A DNA stretch of 64,000 bases from Isoetes taiwanensis (lineage: Eukaryota; Streptophyta; Lycopodiopsida; Isoetales; Isoetaceae): assembly GCA_021234155.1 (NCBI GenBank), contig JAJEKV010000002.1, forward strand, positions 9,477,630 through 9,541,629, written 5' to 3'. A model generated the notes under the pieces. It had not been told where the DNA came from, ran no database searches, and saw only the letters and a list, made by a program, of their open reading frames with translations. This document shows positions 24,411 to 36,005 of this stretch, in pieces; the first letter of the stretch is position 1; every line of letters starts with the position of its first letter. The translations under genes were made by a program, and so were the position numbers.

Positions 24411-25117
24411 GAGTCCAAGACTATAGTATCTATGTTATGGTGTTTAAAATTCTTCAAATTACCCAAACATTGATTGTTAGTCAACTAGTCAAACATCTTA
24501 AATGTCCCATGACCCAACTACGGATGTGCCAACATCTTATGGTCCCTCACTAGGGTAAAGGGTGATTTACATGCGCCAACGGCATCATGGAAAATGTCGA
24601 ACCCTTTTTCGAGGAGCTTCACAGAGGCTGCTATTTTTACACAGGGAAAACAGGCCCAGCAATTGCATGTAAACTGTTCATAAGGTTGGGGTCACATGCA
24701 ACCATCACCGAAGAGGGGCCCTGTTTTACCCTGTGCTAATCGGTGATGGCAGGTGATGGTCCGTGTAAAAGGGTGAGCCTTTTTACACGACGGTGATGGT
24801 GCCTTCACTGCATGTGAACCGGCTCTAAGGGCCTGGTGACCCCTCAAGGCGAGCTAGCGCTTGAACTCCAGATAATGTCCCATGGGGAAACATTTCCCTC
24901 TTAATGTGCTTTGGGAAGGTGATGCCACGGACATTTTCGGATTGGTGTCCATATTTTAGGGGTTTGGGTTAAGGCAACAGAGTAGACACTAGCAATTTTC
25001 TGCTTGTAATTTGAGTCTGTGATGGGGCGAAATCACATGCCCCGGAACATCATGTAGTAGTAAAAATTCCATTAACACTATTTCATTCTAAACGGGAGCA
25101 AATCATTGAAATGGAGC
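24411..25117 (-). repeat. RLK1 upstream region, duplicated at RLK2 and RLK3
   Basis: The 700 bp upstream of RLK1 occur again in the other orientation at about 49365-50060 (RLK2). They occur a third time, split, at 52115-52531 plus 61867-62030 (RLK3). The block includes a possible hairpin, CGTGTAAAAGG...CCTTTTTACACG (about 24762-24790), and repeated GGTGATGG motifs. It probably contains the promoter, but I could not pick out a convincing TATA box. Confidence 0.8.
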
Positions 25118-25164
25118 TGAAGGAAGGGAGGGAGGGAGGGAGGGAGGGAGGGAGGAAGGAAGGA
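25118..25164. repeat. (GGGA)n / (GGAA)n microsatellite
   Basis: Eight or more GGGA units followed by GGAA units. It lies exactly at the 3' end of the minus-strand LINE relative beginning at 25170, so it may represent that element's tail (TCCC/TTCC on its own strand) rather than an independent satellite. Confidence 0.85.
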
Positions 25165-25784
25165 ACTAACTTTTATCGTCCGCGGAGGCCAATCGGCCTA
25201 TGGGACCCAACAAAACAAAGGGCCAAAGCCCAACAACAACAACAACAACAACAATAGTGGGCCGAAACCCTGGTACAGACAATGAAGATAATAAGGATCG
25301 GGGGCTATCGCGCCACGCCCCACTCGTCGAAAGGGCCACCGATCGAATAATAGCCCCCCCTATACATTAATCGCCCCTTCGCCGCCAAAGCGAGCTTCCC
25401 GAACCTGGCACAATTCCTCCTTCCGTAGGCACAGCTGTACTGGAGTAAGATCCTCCTGGACGAAGAATGTGGTCCCCTTCAGATGATTGCCGTGCCGCAG
25501 GACATGCAGTCGAGAGATGGCATCCCGAAAGTGGACTAAGAGGTGTCGCCGGCGATCAGGCCGTACTGCTCCAACTCGAGACGCCGAGATGACGCCTTCA
25601 GCCTGGATATGCATATCCAAAACCCCCCTGCCAAGCCAAAGTCCTGCCAATCCGAAGTCAAAACCCCAAGACGAATCCAAAACGCTGCCAATCCGATCCC
25701 AAAACCCTGGTGCTGAGGCTGCCGATGCCGGCGAGATGCTGGCGAGGTGCTGATGCTGCTGGTGCTAAGGTTCTCCCCTTTGTT
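25165..25784 (-). mobile_element. LINE relative with ORF1 end but no reverse transcriptase
   Basis: Read on minus, the element ends in the LINE 3' block (rc of ATCGTCCGCGGAGGCCAATC) seen in other copies. Upstream of that is not reverse transcriptase but an ORF1-like C-terminus. A (CAA)n run lies in the 3' region. It stops where copy B of the duplication starts (25785), so its 5' limit is unknown. This is a candidate half-LINE that uses LINE machinery in trans. Confidence 0.6.
25360..25680 (-). CDS. LINE ORF1-like C-terminal domain
   Basis: A 106-codon open frame on minus. The part from MHIQAEGVISASRVG onward resembles the C-terminal domain of plant L1-type ORF1 proteins: RRHLLVHFRDAISRLHVL, then HLKGTTFFVQEDLTPVQL, then a charged end at GGEGAINV-stop. 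The HLKG...VQEDLTPxQ...R pattern is the family's hallmark, as I recall it. ORF1 proteins bind the element RNA and act as chaperones in the cytoplasmic particle. No stop or shift breaks the frame, which is unusual among the LINE remnants here. The first ATG may not be the native start, since homology begins further in. Confidence 0.55.
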   Translation of the reverse strand: MDSSWGFDFGLAGLWLGRGVLDMHIQAEGVISASRVGAVRPDRRRHLLVHFRDAISRLHVLRHGNHLKGTTFFVQEDLTPVQLCLRKEELCQVREARFGGEGAINV

Positions 25785-25865
25785 TTGCTATCTAAGTTGA
25801 AGGTATATGATGCCATGATGTTCATTGCTTTTTGTTGTCTTAGCCCGCACTCAAATACAAGTCAA

Positions 25866-26390
25866 GGCAATTTTAGGGTTTTAAAGTTTGTGTATTTAGA
25901 TATGATATCATGGCTATGTAAGAAATGAACTTACATCTTTTAAACGTGGAGACAATTTCAACAGGTTGCCACCATTACTTCTTTATTGGCATTCACTCAA
26001 ATACAACAAACTAATCGACATTGTTTAGGATAAGGGGTTCAGGGTTTAGGCAATTTCTTGGTTTTAGGGTTCGTGTGATTATATAGGATATCATGGCTAT
26101 GTAACAAACAGACTTGCATCTTTTAAACATAGAGACAATTTCAATCGGTTGCCTCCATTACGCCTACTTATTTCTTCCAATTTATGCTTTCCATTGCTAC
26201 CCGTTCTATGTACCCACAAAAACTACCCAAGGTTGTTTAGGATAAGGGGTTTAGAGTTTAGGCAATTTTAGGGTTTTAGAGTTTGTGTTTAGATAGAATA
26301 TCATGGCTATGTAACGAACGAACTTACATCTTTTAAACATGAAAACAATTTCAATGGTTGCCTCCGTTACGCCTCCTTGGTCTCCGTGGA
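25866..26390 (+). repeat. Three tandem units of about 180-200 bp in copy B
   Basis: This is the same array as at 8030-8560, with units separated by TTGTTTAGGATAAGGGGTT. It is followed at 26379-26418 by the same LINE 3' stub, here with the fuller TCTCCGTGGACGATAAAAT. Confidence 0.75.
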
Positions 26391-28820
26391 CGATAAAATC
26401 ATATTCTATTCTATTCTTATTTCTTCCACCTTATGCTTTTCATTTTTCCTACATATTCCATATGGCCACGACTAATGCCAGTCATCCCTAAGTGCTAAAC
26501 CTTTTGTAGTTGATACTACATCACATTTATAGACATGATTACCATAGCATGCCACACACTCTACATCTTCATATATCTTCAACCTCCCAATTACACATAT
26601 CCCAATTACACTCTACATCTTCATAATCTTCCATCTTCCAACTATATAATAAATGCAAAAATGTACTACACTTCATTCATAACTTGGGAATTTGGCTTTG
26701 TGAAAATCCGTAGAAGATAAAAAGAACTACTACCCTCTTTAATTCATAATAGACTAATATTCGAAACTTATGGTACTCTATTCGATCTACATACTCCATG
26801 ACATTGACCTGTTCCATCCCATCTATCAGTTCCATTCCATCCCTTCCCTGCTATCCTATCTATTATATTCTACCAACAATTCATTCCATTCCACCTAGGT
26901 ATTTTATTGCCTCTTATCCATTATGTGTGCCCATGGCTAATGCCCGGCATCGCCGGGCATGCGTTTCTAGTATAAATTATTGCAGTAGCCAAAACAAGAA
27001 TTTGACCTATATTATGAAGAAGTGATGCTAGCCATGTTTCTTAAAGGTCTGCCATTGTAGCAATTTGCATATACGCAAAGCAAGGAAAACATGCAATCAT
27101 GCTTGTAACATGACCTGTAGAAACAATTAAAATGTCTCGAATAGGCATATAAACTCCGATCTTAATAAGTACTTTTTTTTTGCAGGGGTCGGCGAAGCAG
27201 ATGCACTTAGAACTGAAGGATGTTTGCAAAAGAATTGCAGGTCTGGCTGAGGGCTCGTTTGCTTGCCCTTATATAGGAATCAGAACCTTTTTCCTACCCT
27301 TTCCCAAGCCATCTAATTTTCTATTCATGGTGTCTTTAGAAGGTCGAGGCATATTCCATAGGATATGCCACGTTAGAAGATCTGGGCCCCTGATGTAGGC
27401 ATTACGGGGTCAAATTATGTGGCTCTATTATTTAGCGTCAAGAAAACCTTAAGAATGCAATAAATATACAATTGACTTCCAATATACAAATGCACCTTCC
27501 ATCTACAACCGTAGCTTCTTACTGAAGCCTTGCACCCTCCACCAATTCATGCTGCAGCACATACAATAAGAAGAGGGCTGAGTCTGACCTGCAGCAGGAA
27601 TGCGGAGAAGATGTATAAACCGCCCCTTCTATGCCAGTTTGAACCCAGTTAATGCCATGGAATGCTTTACCAAAATGACATCCACCGAGGATTAGCATCA
27701 ATCCGCGGATATACACCTGGGGAATTGATAATAATAATAATAAGATTTATTAACGTCCAACAAAGACTTTTACGCCATGGGACAACTCTTACAGTTTTAC
27801 ATCTACTCTACTCTACTGATAAGAGTATCTTATTAGGGAGCACCAGAGAGGCCTAAGAATGAATGCCTTAAGAAATTAAGCCAGAGCATTTAAGCTGTGT
27901 ATCCTCCCTATAAATTGCTTAATAATTTCGTCTAAATTTTGATGCAATTGTAGTGGTGTACAGGGCCTGTAAATAACAAGAGATTCCTAATGGGTCGTGA
28001 CGTTCCACATTATGCCATGGAGCCTCCGCAATTTCATGTCTCCGATACAAATTCCTGTATATTATACATAATCACCTATGGAGCTTACGGTAGGCCTTCA
28101 TCCACCGAACCTTCCTAGGATTTCGCTTTATCTTGAAATTCTTGTGGCATTTGGATCGGCAGAATCTGAAAATCTGGAAGAAAAATAGAGTTGTCATAAT
28201 GAAAGAACCTTATCACAAAGAAATTTGACCTGAACCTGTTACAAACACACAAGTAAATAAAACTACAAACCCTCGCCACATAGCCTGGTTTCGAAAAACG
28301 AGTGCAATCTCTGCAAAAAACAGTGAGTGGACTCCATCTTCGACCCCTGTCACTGCCATCCCCTTGAGCCAGTAATTGAGCCAGTAACGCAAGCTCTAAA
28401 TCGGCCTGGGCACACGGAACTTTCTATCTGGGCACCACTAAGAAATGCCAATACACCACTAAAAAATGCCAATATATCTTCTTGCCCAAACCCAGATGCC
28501 AGCATCAACACTCTACGTATTTTCATACGAATACGCATAAAAACCTCCAGGAATCATATGTTATAAAAAGACAGTTTTTGATTCTGCAAACATTATAGCG
28601 GCCTCTGATTTCTTGGCTCTATGCCTTCCCCATTTACTCTCAATGCAACCTAAAAATAGATTTGGACAACACCTGTTCTTTTTAAAGCACGTATGCCTTT
28701 TTGGCAAACCCTTTTTCAGATGTACCAAAATGGTGGAGAAGTAAGCCTGGTAATCATCAAGTAAAGTTCTATTGGTTCTCGTTGCTAGTTAGAATTTCAT
28801 TAACCATTAAGACAGTGTAC

Positions 28821-29108
28821 ATGGCATCATCTAGTTGCAGTAAGCGCGTGGCAGATATGGATTCTGTTGACATGCCTAATCCGAAGGCAACAAAGGCGCT
28901 TCAGAAGTCAACTTGTTTGCTCCCTGCTCCTGGAAACGAGATACATGTGTTGGTTCAAATCCAGTATGGGAATTTGCTACGGGCAACATCTAACAACTAT
29001 AGGGAATTGAATGTGGATGTGACGTTCCACGTATTTATAAGCTATACATATAAATACTATGACACGTCACCAGGTATGTTTGGGCTACAAAGGGGGATTA
29101 TGGCCTAA
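28821..29108 (+). CDS. Hypothetical ORF, copy B counterpart
   Basis: The copy B version of the frame at 10986 starts at the same MASSSCSKRVADMDSV and runs on through FISYTYKYYDTSPGMF to a stop at 29108. The C-terminal difference from copy A comes from a small change near 29030 (GACGTTCCACGTATTTATA against GGCGTTCCATTATTTATA). No family is recognised. Confidence 0.25.
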   Translation: MASSSCSKRVADMDSVDMPNPKATKALQKSTCLLPAPGNEIHVLVQIQYGNLLRATSNNYRELNVDVTFHVFISYTYKYYDTSPGMFGLQRGIMA

Positions 29109-30182
29109 CATTAAAAGTGGATTATGTTGGCTATACTAAATAATTATAGATTAGTTAATCTAATTAACCTAATTAGGCTAATTAGGAATATTAATTAGCT
29201 AACAAGGGGAGTCACCTGGTCCAAATCGATTGGGCCAGAGGAGACTTGCTATTCCAAGGGCCCCCAATCCTGGCCCAAAATCGATTTGGGGAAGATTGGA
29301 GAAGGGAGGAGCTGCTTGTGTTCGTGACAACGGGTCCAGCCAAGAAACAGGTCAGTTTTTAGGTAGTTTGTGTTCAAATCTAACCCTTGTATGAGTAGGT
29401 AAATGACTAAACCCTATTTTATACTCTATTTGAGATTACGATGGATGATTTGGATATGATTGTTCTTTCCTTCTGTTCCTCCCGTGTGTTGGGCTAAAGG
29501 GGGGTAGAGACCTAAAAGCTACCTAGGAATATAGATGTTCCTAGCTAGAACCCTTTAAAACCCATTAATTGCGGCATGTACACGAGCCCTCCTGGCTGTC
29601 GATGGTAGGGTGTGGCTGAGCACCAGACAAGGGATACAGTGGTGAAGTGGGGGTGGGACCTTGCCTAGCGTGGCTACAAGGCTCCCTACTATGGCTAGGT
29701 CTATAGTCGGTCATTGCATATGGGTCGGGTATGGATCTGACACCTCCTGGGCCCCATAGGGTCGTCCTGGGCTCGATAGTGCCCAGTTTCTCTAAAGTTT
29801 GAATAATCATTGCAACATATGGGTGAATCCATTGATTATGAAATCCTCATAATTCATTGAAAATTAAGTTAAGATTCAAAAGATGGTGCTATTGTATAAA
29901 ATTGAAATTACTTTTGTAAGATACATGGGTGGGTCTATTTTTGTTAGTGGTACACAAAAAAGCATGTCGCGACATTGGTGCTGGCGTGGTGCTTTTTGCC
30001 CTTCATCGAATTTCTTCATGCCCGTCACCTATTTTTTCAAGGCCCGTCGCGGTTGCTGATCACCCGCCAATTTCCTTCCCATCATCCGGAACGGTTGATC
30101 AGCAGGCTATCTCAGCAATCCGGAATCCTCAAGCCATCTCATCAATCCATCTCATCGATCCCGAATTTGATGCTGGAGAATC

Positions 30183-33100
30183 ATGGCTTCAATTTTGAGT
30201 CAGTTGAAAGATTGGCGGGCAATTGAGATAGAATGGCGGGCTTCCACGGTTTATCTTGTTTTAATTGATGTGCTTTCTTTTAGTGAATTTACCATGAATT
30301 GGGAGGAAAGATTTCTCCAATGCTTGAAGCATAGTGTCACTTTTGATGCTAAAGATTTCATAGCGTAGATCCGAATTTGGAAAACAATGGGAGGAAATTT
30401 TATGCTTATACTCCCACTTTGTGAGATAATTTTCTCGTCAGTTCAAAATTGCCCTTGTTGTGGAGATAGCAGATAATTCTTTTCTTCCTCACGGCGAAAA
30501 GAACCGCAAATAGTGAGGGGAATTTATTTTCGGGTTCTTATAATGGTAATATCTTGAATTATTGCTCAATTGCTTGCAAATTATGATAGCTAACAAGTTA
30601 ACCTCATTTTTTCGGATGAAGGTGAGGCCAATAGTCAATTCGGACCAACGCACAATTGGAATCTTGTTTTTGGTAAAAGTAACCGAAATTGTGAAGAGGA
30701 TTTTCGATTGAACACTTTCGATCTCATGTTTGTGATGCTACCAGCGAATCGAGCCACCAAAGACATCCAATTGTGAAACAAACTGTGATGGTTTTGAAGC
30801 ATTTTGTGATCTACCTACAAATTACGGTAAGTGCTTGAAAACCGCTTTTAAATGTTAGCCATCATGAAATACTAGTTTGCTAATTGTTTTAAAGGTGGTG
30901 TTGAGGTCCAAAGATGAACATGGGTTTGAAGATCAGAATCACTCTATAGAAAATTGCATGCAATGAAAAGGAGATAACAAAGAGCAAAGAAAAGAGCAAG
31001 AGAAGCGGACTTACGTAAAAAAGATGTCTCCAAAGATTGGACTAAGCAAGAGAAGAAAACAACAAATTTCAAAAAATTGCATTGTATAATAATAAGGTAT
31101 GTGCAAATGCTTCACAACAAGGCGTGGAAGACATTCTTGAAGGTCTTTGCTAAAAAGGCGCCGTAAGAATACAGGTATTGAAATTGAAAGAAGTGAAAAA
31201 CAATGTCAACAATAGTGGAAAATTTGAGAAAATCTTTGGCTCAACATAAGTATGATAGGAAAACGGATGTGGTCGAGCTCGAACCTCAAAGAATGGTTTA
31301 TTTGTTGCCTCGAGAGAAAACCAACCGTAGAAGGCTATCCGAATGTTTGAATTTGAACAGAAAATATGTTACAACAGCAGTACATAGAAGAGCAGCAGCA
31401 GAAATTGGTGAAGGTCCCTGGTCAATGTTTAAGAGACAAACCAGATCTGACAAACTCACTAATCAACAGCAAAAGCTTGTGGTTGAGTTCTGGACCAATA
31501 ATTCAAGAGTGTCTCCATGCAAGAAGCATGTGATTAAAATTAGGATTGCCAAAGGCAATAAAAATATTGCATCCTCTACATTTTTGGAAGAGACCGAGGT
31601 TGGTTTATCTAATTTCCCTTTCTTTTTTTTTTTTTTAAATTTACCATGCCTACAATGCTTATGGTTTTAATGCGTGTTTCATTTTATGAAAGATTTCAAG
31701 AGAGTTTCCAAAATTCGAGGTATCTTTTCGGCTTTTCATGCAATTGAAACCTAGCTTTGTAAGGAAAGTAAAGGACAGGGGAGACATCTTTGCTGTGTAT
31801 ATCACATGAGGTTGGATTATGTTAGACAAGCAATTAACAAAATGAGGTTGGACACAAAGATTCATGGAAGTGAATGTAATTGTACATGTCTTTGTTTGTG
31901 GTCCCGGCCTTAAATGTGAAGCCAACTTGAAGACATACAAGTCATCAAGTGACATGTGGAGGTCATTGGTTTGTGTCAAAGATATAGCAGATGAGTGGTA
32001 TCAACATAATTGCATGCTATTGAAATGCAATTCTTGTGGTCCTTCCAAATTGCCTATGTGTCCAAAGGAGTTGAATAGAGTCTTTGGTCACACAGGTTGA
32101 TTGGAAGACATTTGATAGAGTAAACCCTTTTTGCATTATCTACTTTAATCTATTTGTTGTATTGGAGAATCTTTCATACTCATTACTAAAAGAGTTTTAT
32201 GTAAAACTATTGAGGTTTTTGAAGCATCTACGAACCCGATGGAACTCGAGCTTTGAAAGTAGTACCAAAACCAATAGTTAAGCTCGTTTACAAGACAAGT
32301 AGTAATGCTGATATTTTGGAGTATGCTAAGATGTATTTGTGATTTTATTCCTCACAATTATGAAGCCAGATTGCGGGCTAAACAGTTTAGGGACTGCTTA
32401 GCCACTTTTCCAAAAGACATGGTTGTATCAAGAATAGACTTGTCTTGAGAATTACACATTCAAAGTACGCAGCAAGAGATCCAAAGTTTGCATTGGAGGA
32501 ATGATCAATGCACAATCTTTGGTGCACATCACATACATGGGCATGCAACTGCTGCAGAGGTTCAAGAAAATTGTCTAAGTAAGTGTGAGAGGAACATCAT
32601 CAAAGAGACACACTTTTTATGTCTCGGATGACGAGAACATGATACTCTCTTTGTTCAACATTGTCTTAATAAGCATGCTAAGTTTCTAGGCCGAAAGGTG
32701 TGGATTACACCAACCATGTGATGTGGTCTGATGGTTGCTCACATCAATTCAAGGGTGCAAGAACATTTTTCTTCATTGGTAGATTTTTTAAGACCTCTGG
32801 TGTTCCAATTAACTGGAATTACTTTGCCTCTTACCATGGAAAAGGTATGGCAGCACTGCAGATTTACTTCAATTGTATGTCTCCAAAGTAAGCTTCTCTT
32901 TTTGTTTTGTAGGTGAACATGATGGGGGGTGGGGCGTTGATTAAAAGAGCACTCACACATGAAATGTTAAAGAGGAATTCTAGACCTTTAAGAGATGCTC
33001 ATGATGTTGTCATATTTTGCCAGGAACACTTCAGTAATTCTGACAAGCACAGGTAAATATTGTGTTCATACTTATATTTGTAAGCCCCATTTATGAACTC

Positions 33101-34094
33101 ATTTATTTGGTACATGATTCTTTTGGGAAATAGGCAAAGGCGATGTGTGCAGGGGATGAATTGTTTGAGTGTGCTACTTTGGTAGGATCTAGCAAATTCC
33201 ATAGCATTAGACCAGTCAACAACAAGGAACCCTACTATGGTTGCACACATGAATTATTCACATACGCGCCACCTTGTTGGTCCGCTAAATACGACAAGTG
33301 TATTAATAAAAGAAAGAATAGGATCATGGGTTTTTTTTGAATTAAGGCCAGTGAATCGAGGAGGAAATAGAAGCTTGTGATGGGCCAGTGTATGAAGGTG
33401 ATGCTGAGTGGAAGTCTGATATCATAGACATTGGAGAGAATTTTGCTGTTGTTGCTCCAGCAGACAATAAGGAGAAAGTTGATTTTTACATTCTCAAATG
33501 TACTCAAACAAAGCATGTTGTTGAGAAAGCTTTCAAGGATCCCTGGGGACAGAAGTTTGGTAGGAGAGAAGTTGTAGTAACCGGTAAGTTTTATAAGTTT
33601 GTAGGTGATAATAAGTATGAACTTCTAAGACATGAACTGATCGCAATGTGTACAATCATTTGGTTGTATCATGCAACTTCTTGATGGAAGACATGGGAGG
33701 TAACATGTATGAGTTACAAGAGGAGGTCCATGAGCACATTCTAGAAAGTTTGCAAGCTCAATCTTCAATTTAGCACAAGCAGTGTGATGTAGCAAATAAC
33801 AAAGAAGCTAGCGGAGAGCAACAACCAAGGCCAATTCAAGAAAAGCAAAGAAAGTGGAAAAAGAAAAACCAGAAGAATGCTAACAAAGCAATGAGACAAG
33901 AAAGATGTTGTAGGAAATCCAACAAAGCGGGTTGCAAGCAAGGTCGATTACAAAGGCAAGCAAGAAAAATAGTGAAAAAGAATTAAAAAAAATAGCAAGA
34001 AAGCCGGGGACGGCAAACAAACCAAGAAAAAGATGTTGCAAAGTCGAGTAAAGTTGTTGTAAACAAAACAACTACTAAGAATGGCAAGCAGTGA
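30183..34094 (+). pseudogene. Spliced DDE-type transposase, copy B (best preserved)
   Basis: The start ATG 30183 gives MASILSQLKDWRAIEIEWRA. A 130-codon open exon at 31203-31600 carries MVYLLPREKTNRRRLSECLN and GPWSMFKRQTRSDKLTNQQQ. Next come a Cys-rich region (GLKCEANLKTYKSSSDMW, then CNSCGPSKLPMCPKEL, 31905-32072), a first Asp before ENYTFK (about 32436-32464) and WSDGCSHQFKGARTFFFIGR (32723-32782). After these come INWNYFASYHGKG (32810-32848) and a C-terminal domain at about 33400-33640 (VDFYILKCTQTKHVVEKAF, WGQKFGRREVVVTGKFYKF). A Lys-rich tail ends at TGA 34094. The C-terminal domain resembles BAH-like folds in pattern only. Several frame breaks remain, mostly in CAG/CTG contexts. I recall relatives among predicted animal and plant proteins with SDG...QFK/QYK motifs. 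Confidence 0.7.
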
Positions 34095-34438
34095 TGTATA
34101 CAAATCAATTCAATCAATATACACATTCTTTAAAACCTGCAGCTTTTAGAGTTGTGTTTATTTTGGCAAAAAAATTACTCCATTCAACACAAATCTAATT
34201 ATACATTATTTAAAATCGATCAAACCATTTGGATTTGTGTTAAACTTGCAACAAGAAAAAGGAATGCAGAATAAACAATTCACATTAGGAATAAAACGTA
34301 AACTTTCCTTGTATTACAAAAACGTCCACAAGTGTGGAGTACATTACAAAATGCATTATGCAGGTATAACATAAGCAGATCATAAATATTAATCTGCCGG
34401 TATAACAACGTGATCTTTTCGCCAAATCAAGAGCAAAC

Positions 34439-35249
34439 TCATTCATCTGGCTTGGTAGCAGGAGCCTGATACTTCTTCAATTCAGCAACCCAACCTACTT
34501 GGTCAAGTGTTATGTCAGTGTTTGGAATCACATCCTCTTCAGAAGTTGCTTCCTCATCCTTATTAACATCTTTTCCATCATCTATGGAAACAACCTCAGC
34601 TGCAAAAACAAAAAAAAACTCAATTTGAGGGAAAGAAGTATAAAAGGAAACAAATATATTGTTAAAAGGTTTTTAACCTTTTCTTGGACTAACATCCTTC
34701 ATTTCATTGTTGTTTTTGTGGACCAAATCTCGCTCAAACTTTCTTTGTCACTATAAAAGATAAAAAGAATAGATTAAAAAATAATACAAACACTTATCCA
34801 AAGACCTAGTAACACTTTTACCTTCCTTAGCGACTGCATGTTCAAATCTGGTGCATCATTCTTCTTTGCTTTTGAAGAGGAAGCATAGTGAGTCATCTTG
34901 ACTGGACTAAGCTTGTCCACATCAATAAGATCAACTGCTGAAACACCAAAAAAAAAAAACATCATCAAAAAAAGAAAAATAACACATGTAACAATTAAAA
35001 GCTAATTATACCTGTATCACATCTTCTCATCTTTTTTGTAGCACTTCGAGTACCAATGGTCCTCTTCCTGGCCTTCCTAATAGGTACAAAATCTTCATCA
35101 ATTTTTACCTCACTGCTGCTTCCAGCACTATCCTCAAATTTCCTGGTTTTTTTCACTATCTGTTTCTTGGGAGTTGTATCTTCAACTTCCTCATCTTCTT
35201 CAAATTCCTCATCACCATCCTCCTCTTCAGCATCAGCATCTTCTTCACT
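34439..35249 (-). pseudogene. Second transposon gene, copy B, 5' part missing
   Basis: The last exon, 34439-34599, is open and ends KKYQAPATKPDE-stop. Upstream exons include IDVDKLSPVKMTHYASSSKA (about 34830-34935) and a strongly acidic exon at 35030-35249 (EEDADAEEEDGDEEFEEDEE, then KIDEDFVPIRKARKRTIGT). The acidic run is better preserved than in copy A. The gene stops at the edge of the duplication and the frame runs on into the PPR fragment, giving a chimeric 117-codon open frame (35348-34995). The function of the second protein is unknown. Confidence 0.6.
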
Positions 35250-35640
35250 ATACAGGCCTTTGCCACATTCTAAAGCTCCTATCTTGGCATAAGCAACTAG
35301 AATAGTGGTACATGTTACCTTATTTGGCATCAAGTCGTCTAGTTGCATTATCTCAAATAGATTAATGAGTTGATAAGAAAGATTCGCTACTATTCAAGGC
35401 ATACCAAGCGCTTCCACACTTTATGTACATACAAATAAAGGCACTACCTAAAAATACATGAGACTACAAACCTCCTCGAATAAGGAATTGAAATAGTGCC
35501 CCAGTCTAAGGAAGCCTTACAAGCACATGCAACAAACGTACTCGGATATGCTAACTTATTTGTTTTGATGCCATAGGACTGCATCTTCTTGAAGAGTATA
35601 ATTGCAAAAGGTCTAGGTGAATCTACCCACGAAGGACATC
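35250..35640 (-). pseudogene. Pentatricopeptide repeat (PPR) gene fragment
   Basis: Minus-strand translation in several frames gives successive PPR-like pieces: FKKMQSYGIKTNKLAYPSTF, then VACACKASLDWGT, GSAFICMYIKCGSAWYALN, and MQLDDLMPNKVTCTTILVAY with AKIGALECGKGLY. The order and spacing follow the PLS-type plant PPR pattern. PPR proteins bind organellar RNA in mitochondria or plastids. Two or more frame changes break the gene. It is cut at 35249 by copy B and ends about 20 bp short of the large transposon's left terminus (35663), so both repeats flank it. I did not find the rest of the gene. Confidence 0.7.
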
Positions 35641-36005
35641 ACACCAAAATGGTACAATTAGGGGGTAGAAGCATGAAAGGGTGTCTTGTATTTCTTGCAA
35701 ATTGATGTAAAAAAATACACTAGCTTAAAGTGAATTTAAGGTAAAATTTGAATTTTACATGGGCTGCCTATCATTAATGCTTTTGGTCCACGTGAGATTC
35801 TTTGCAATTATTTTTGGCAACCCACGAATTTGGGGGCACGTTTTGAGTTTTGAACTCCCTCCACAGGATTGAAGCTACCGGATTGAAACCCCTTTCTCAT
35901 TGGAACCAAGAATAGGATCCCCATTTCTATGCCTGTTTGATCGATCTTGGAATGTATGAAGCTATGGCAGAATCAAATTCACCAGCAACAACAGATTCGG
36001 ATCTT

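Larger units (their letters stand above)
25785..35249 (+). repeat. Copy B of the 9.46-kb direct duplication
   Basis: It is collinear with 7957-17414. Its left edge abuts the LINE relative. Its right edge stops inside the minus-strand transposon gene at TCTTCTTCACT and joins a PPR fragment at once. Copy B is thus a truncated copy relative to A. The two copies lie 17.8 kb apart in the same orientation. Confidence 0.9.
29931..35249 (+). mobile_element. Transposon copy B, right end missing
   Basis: It has the same GGGTCTATTTTTGTTAGTGG left end as the element at 12097, preceded by the same GGGT. The right inverted end is absent because the duplicate stops inside the minus-strand gene. It probably cannot be mobilised itself without a right terminus. 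Confidence 0.75.

Noticed and set aside
7957-35249. Copies A and B as the two long terminal repeats of a giant retroelement
   Set aside because: No reverse transcriptase, primer-binding site or TG...CA ends were seen, and the intervening DNA holds the unrelated RLK1 gene.
35056-35292. Plus-strand Ser-rich frame
   Set aside because: It is the antisense of the acidic exon (GAA/GAT/GAG runs) of the minus-strand transposon gene.
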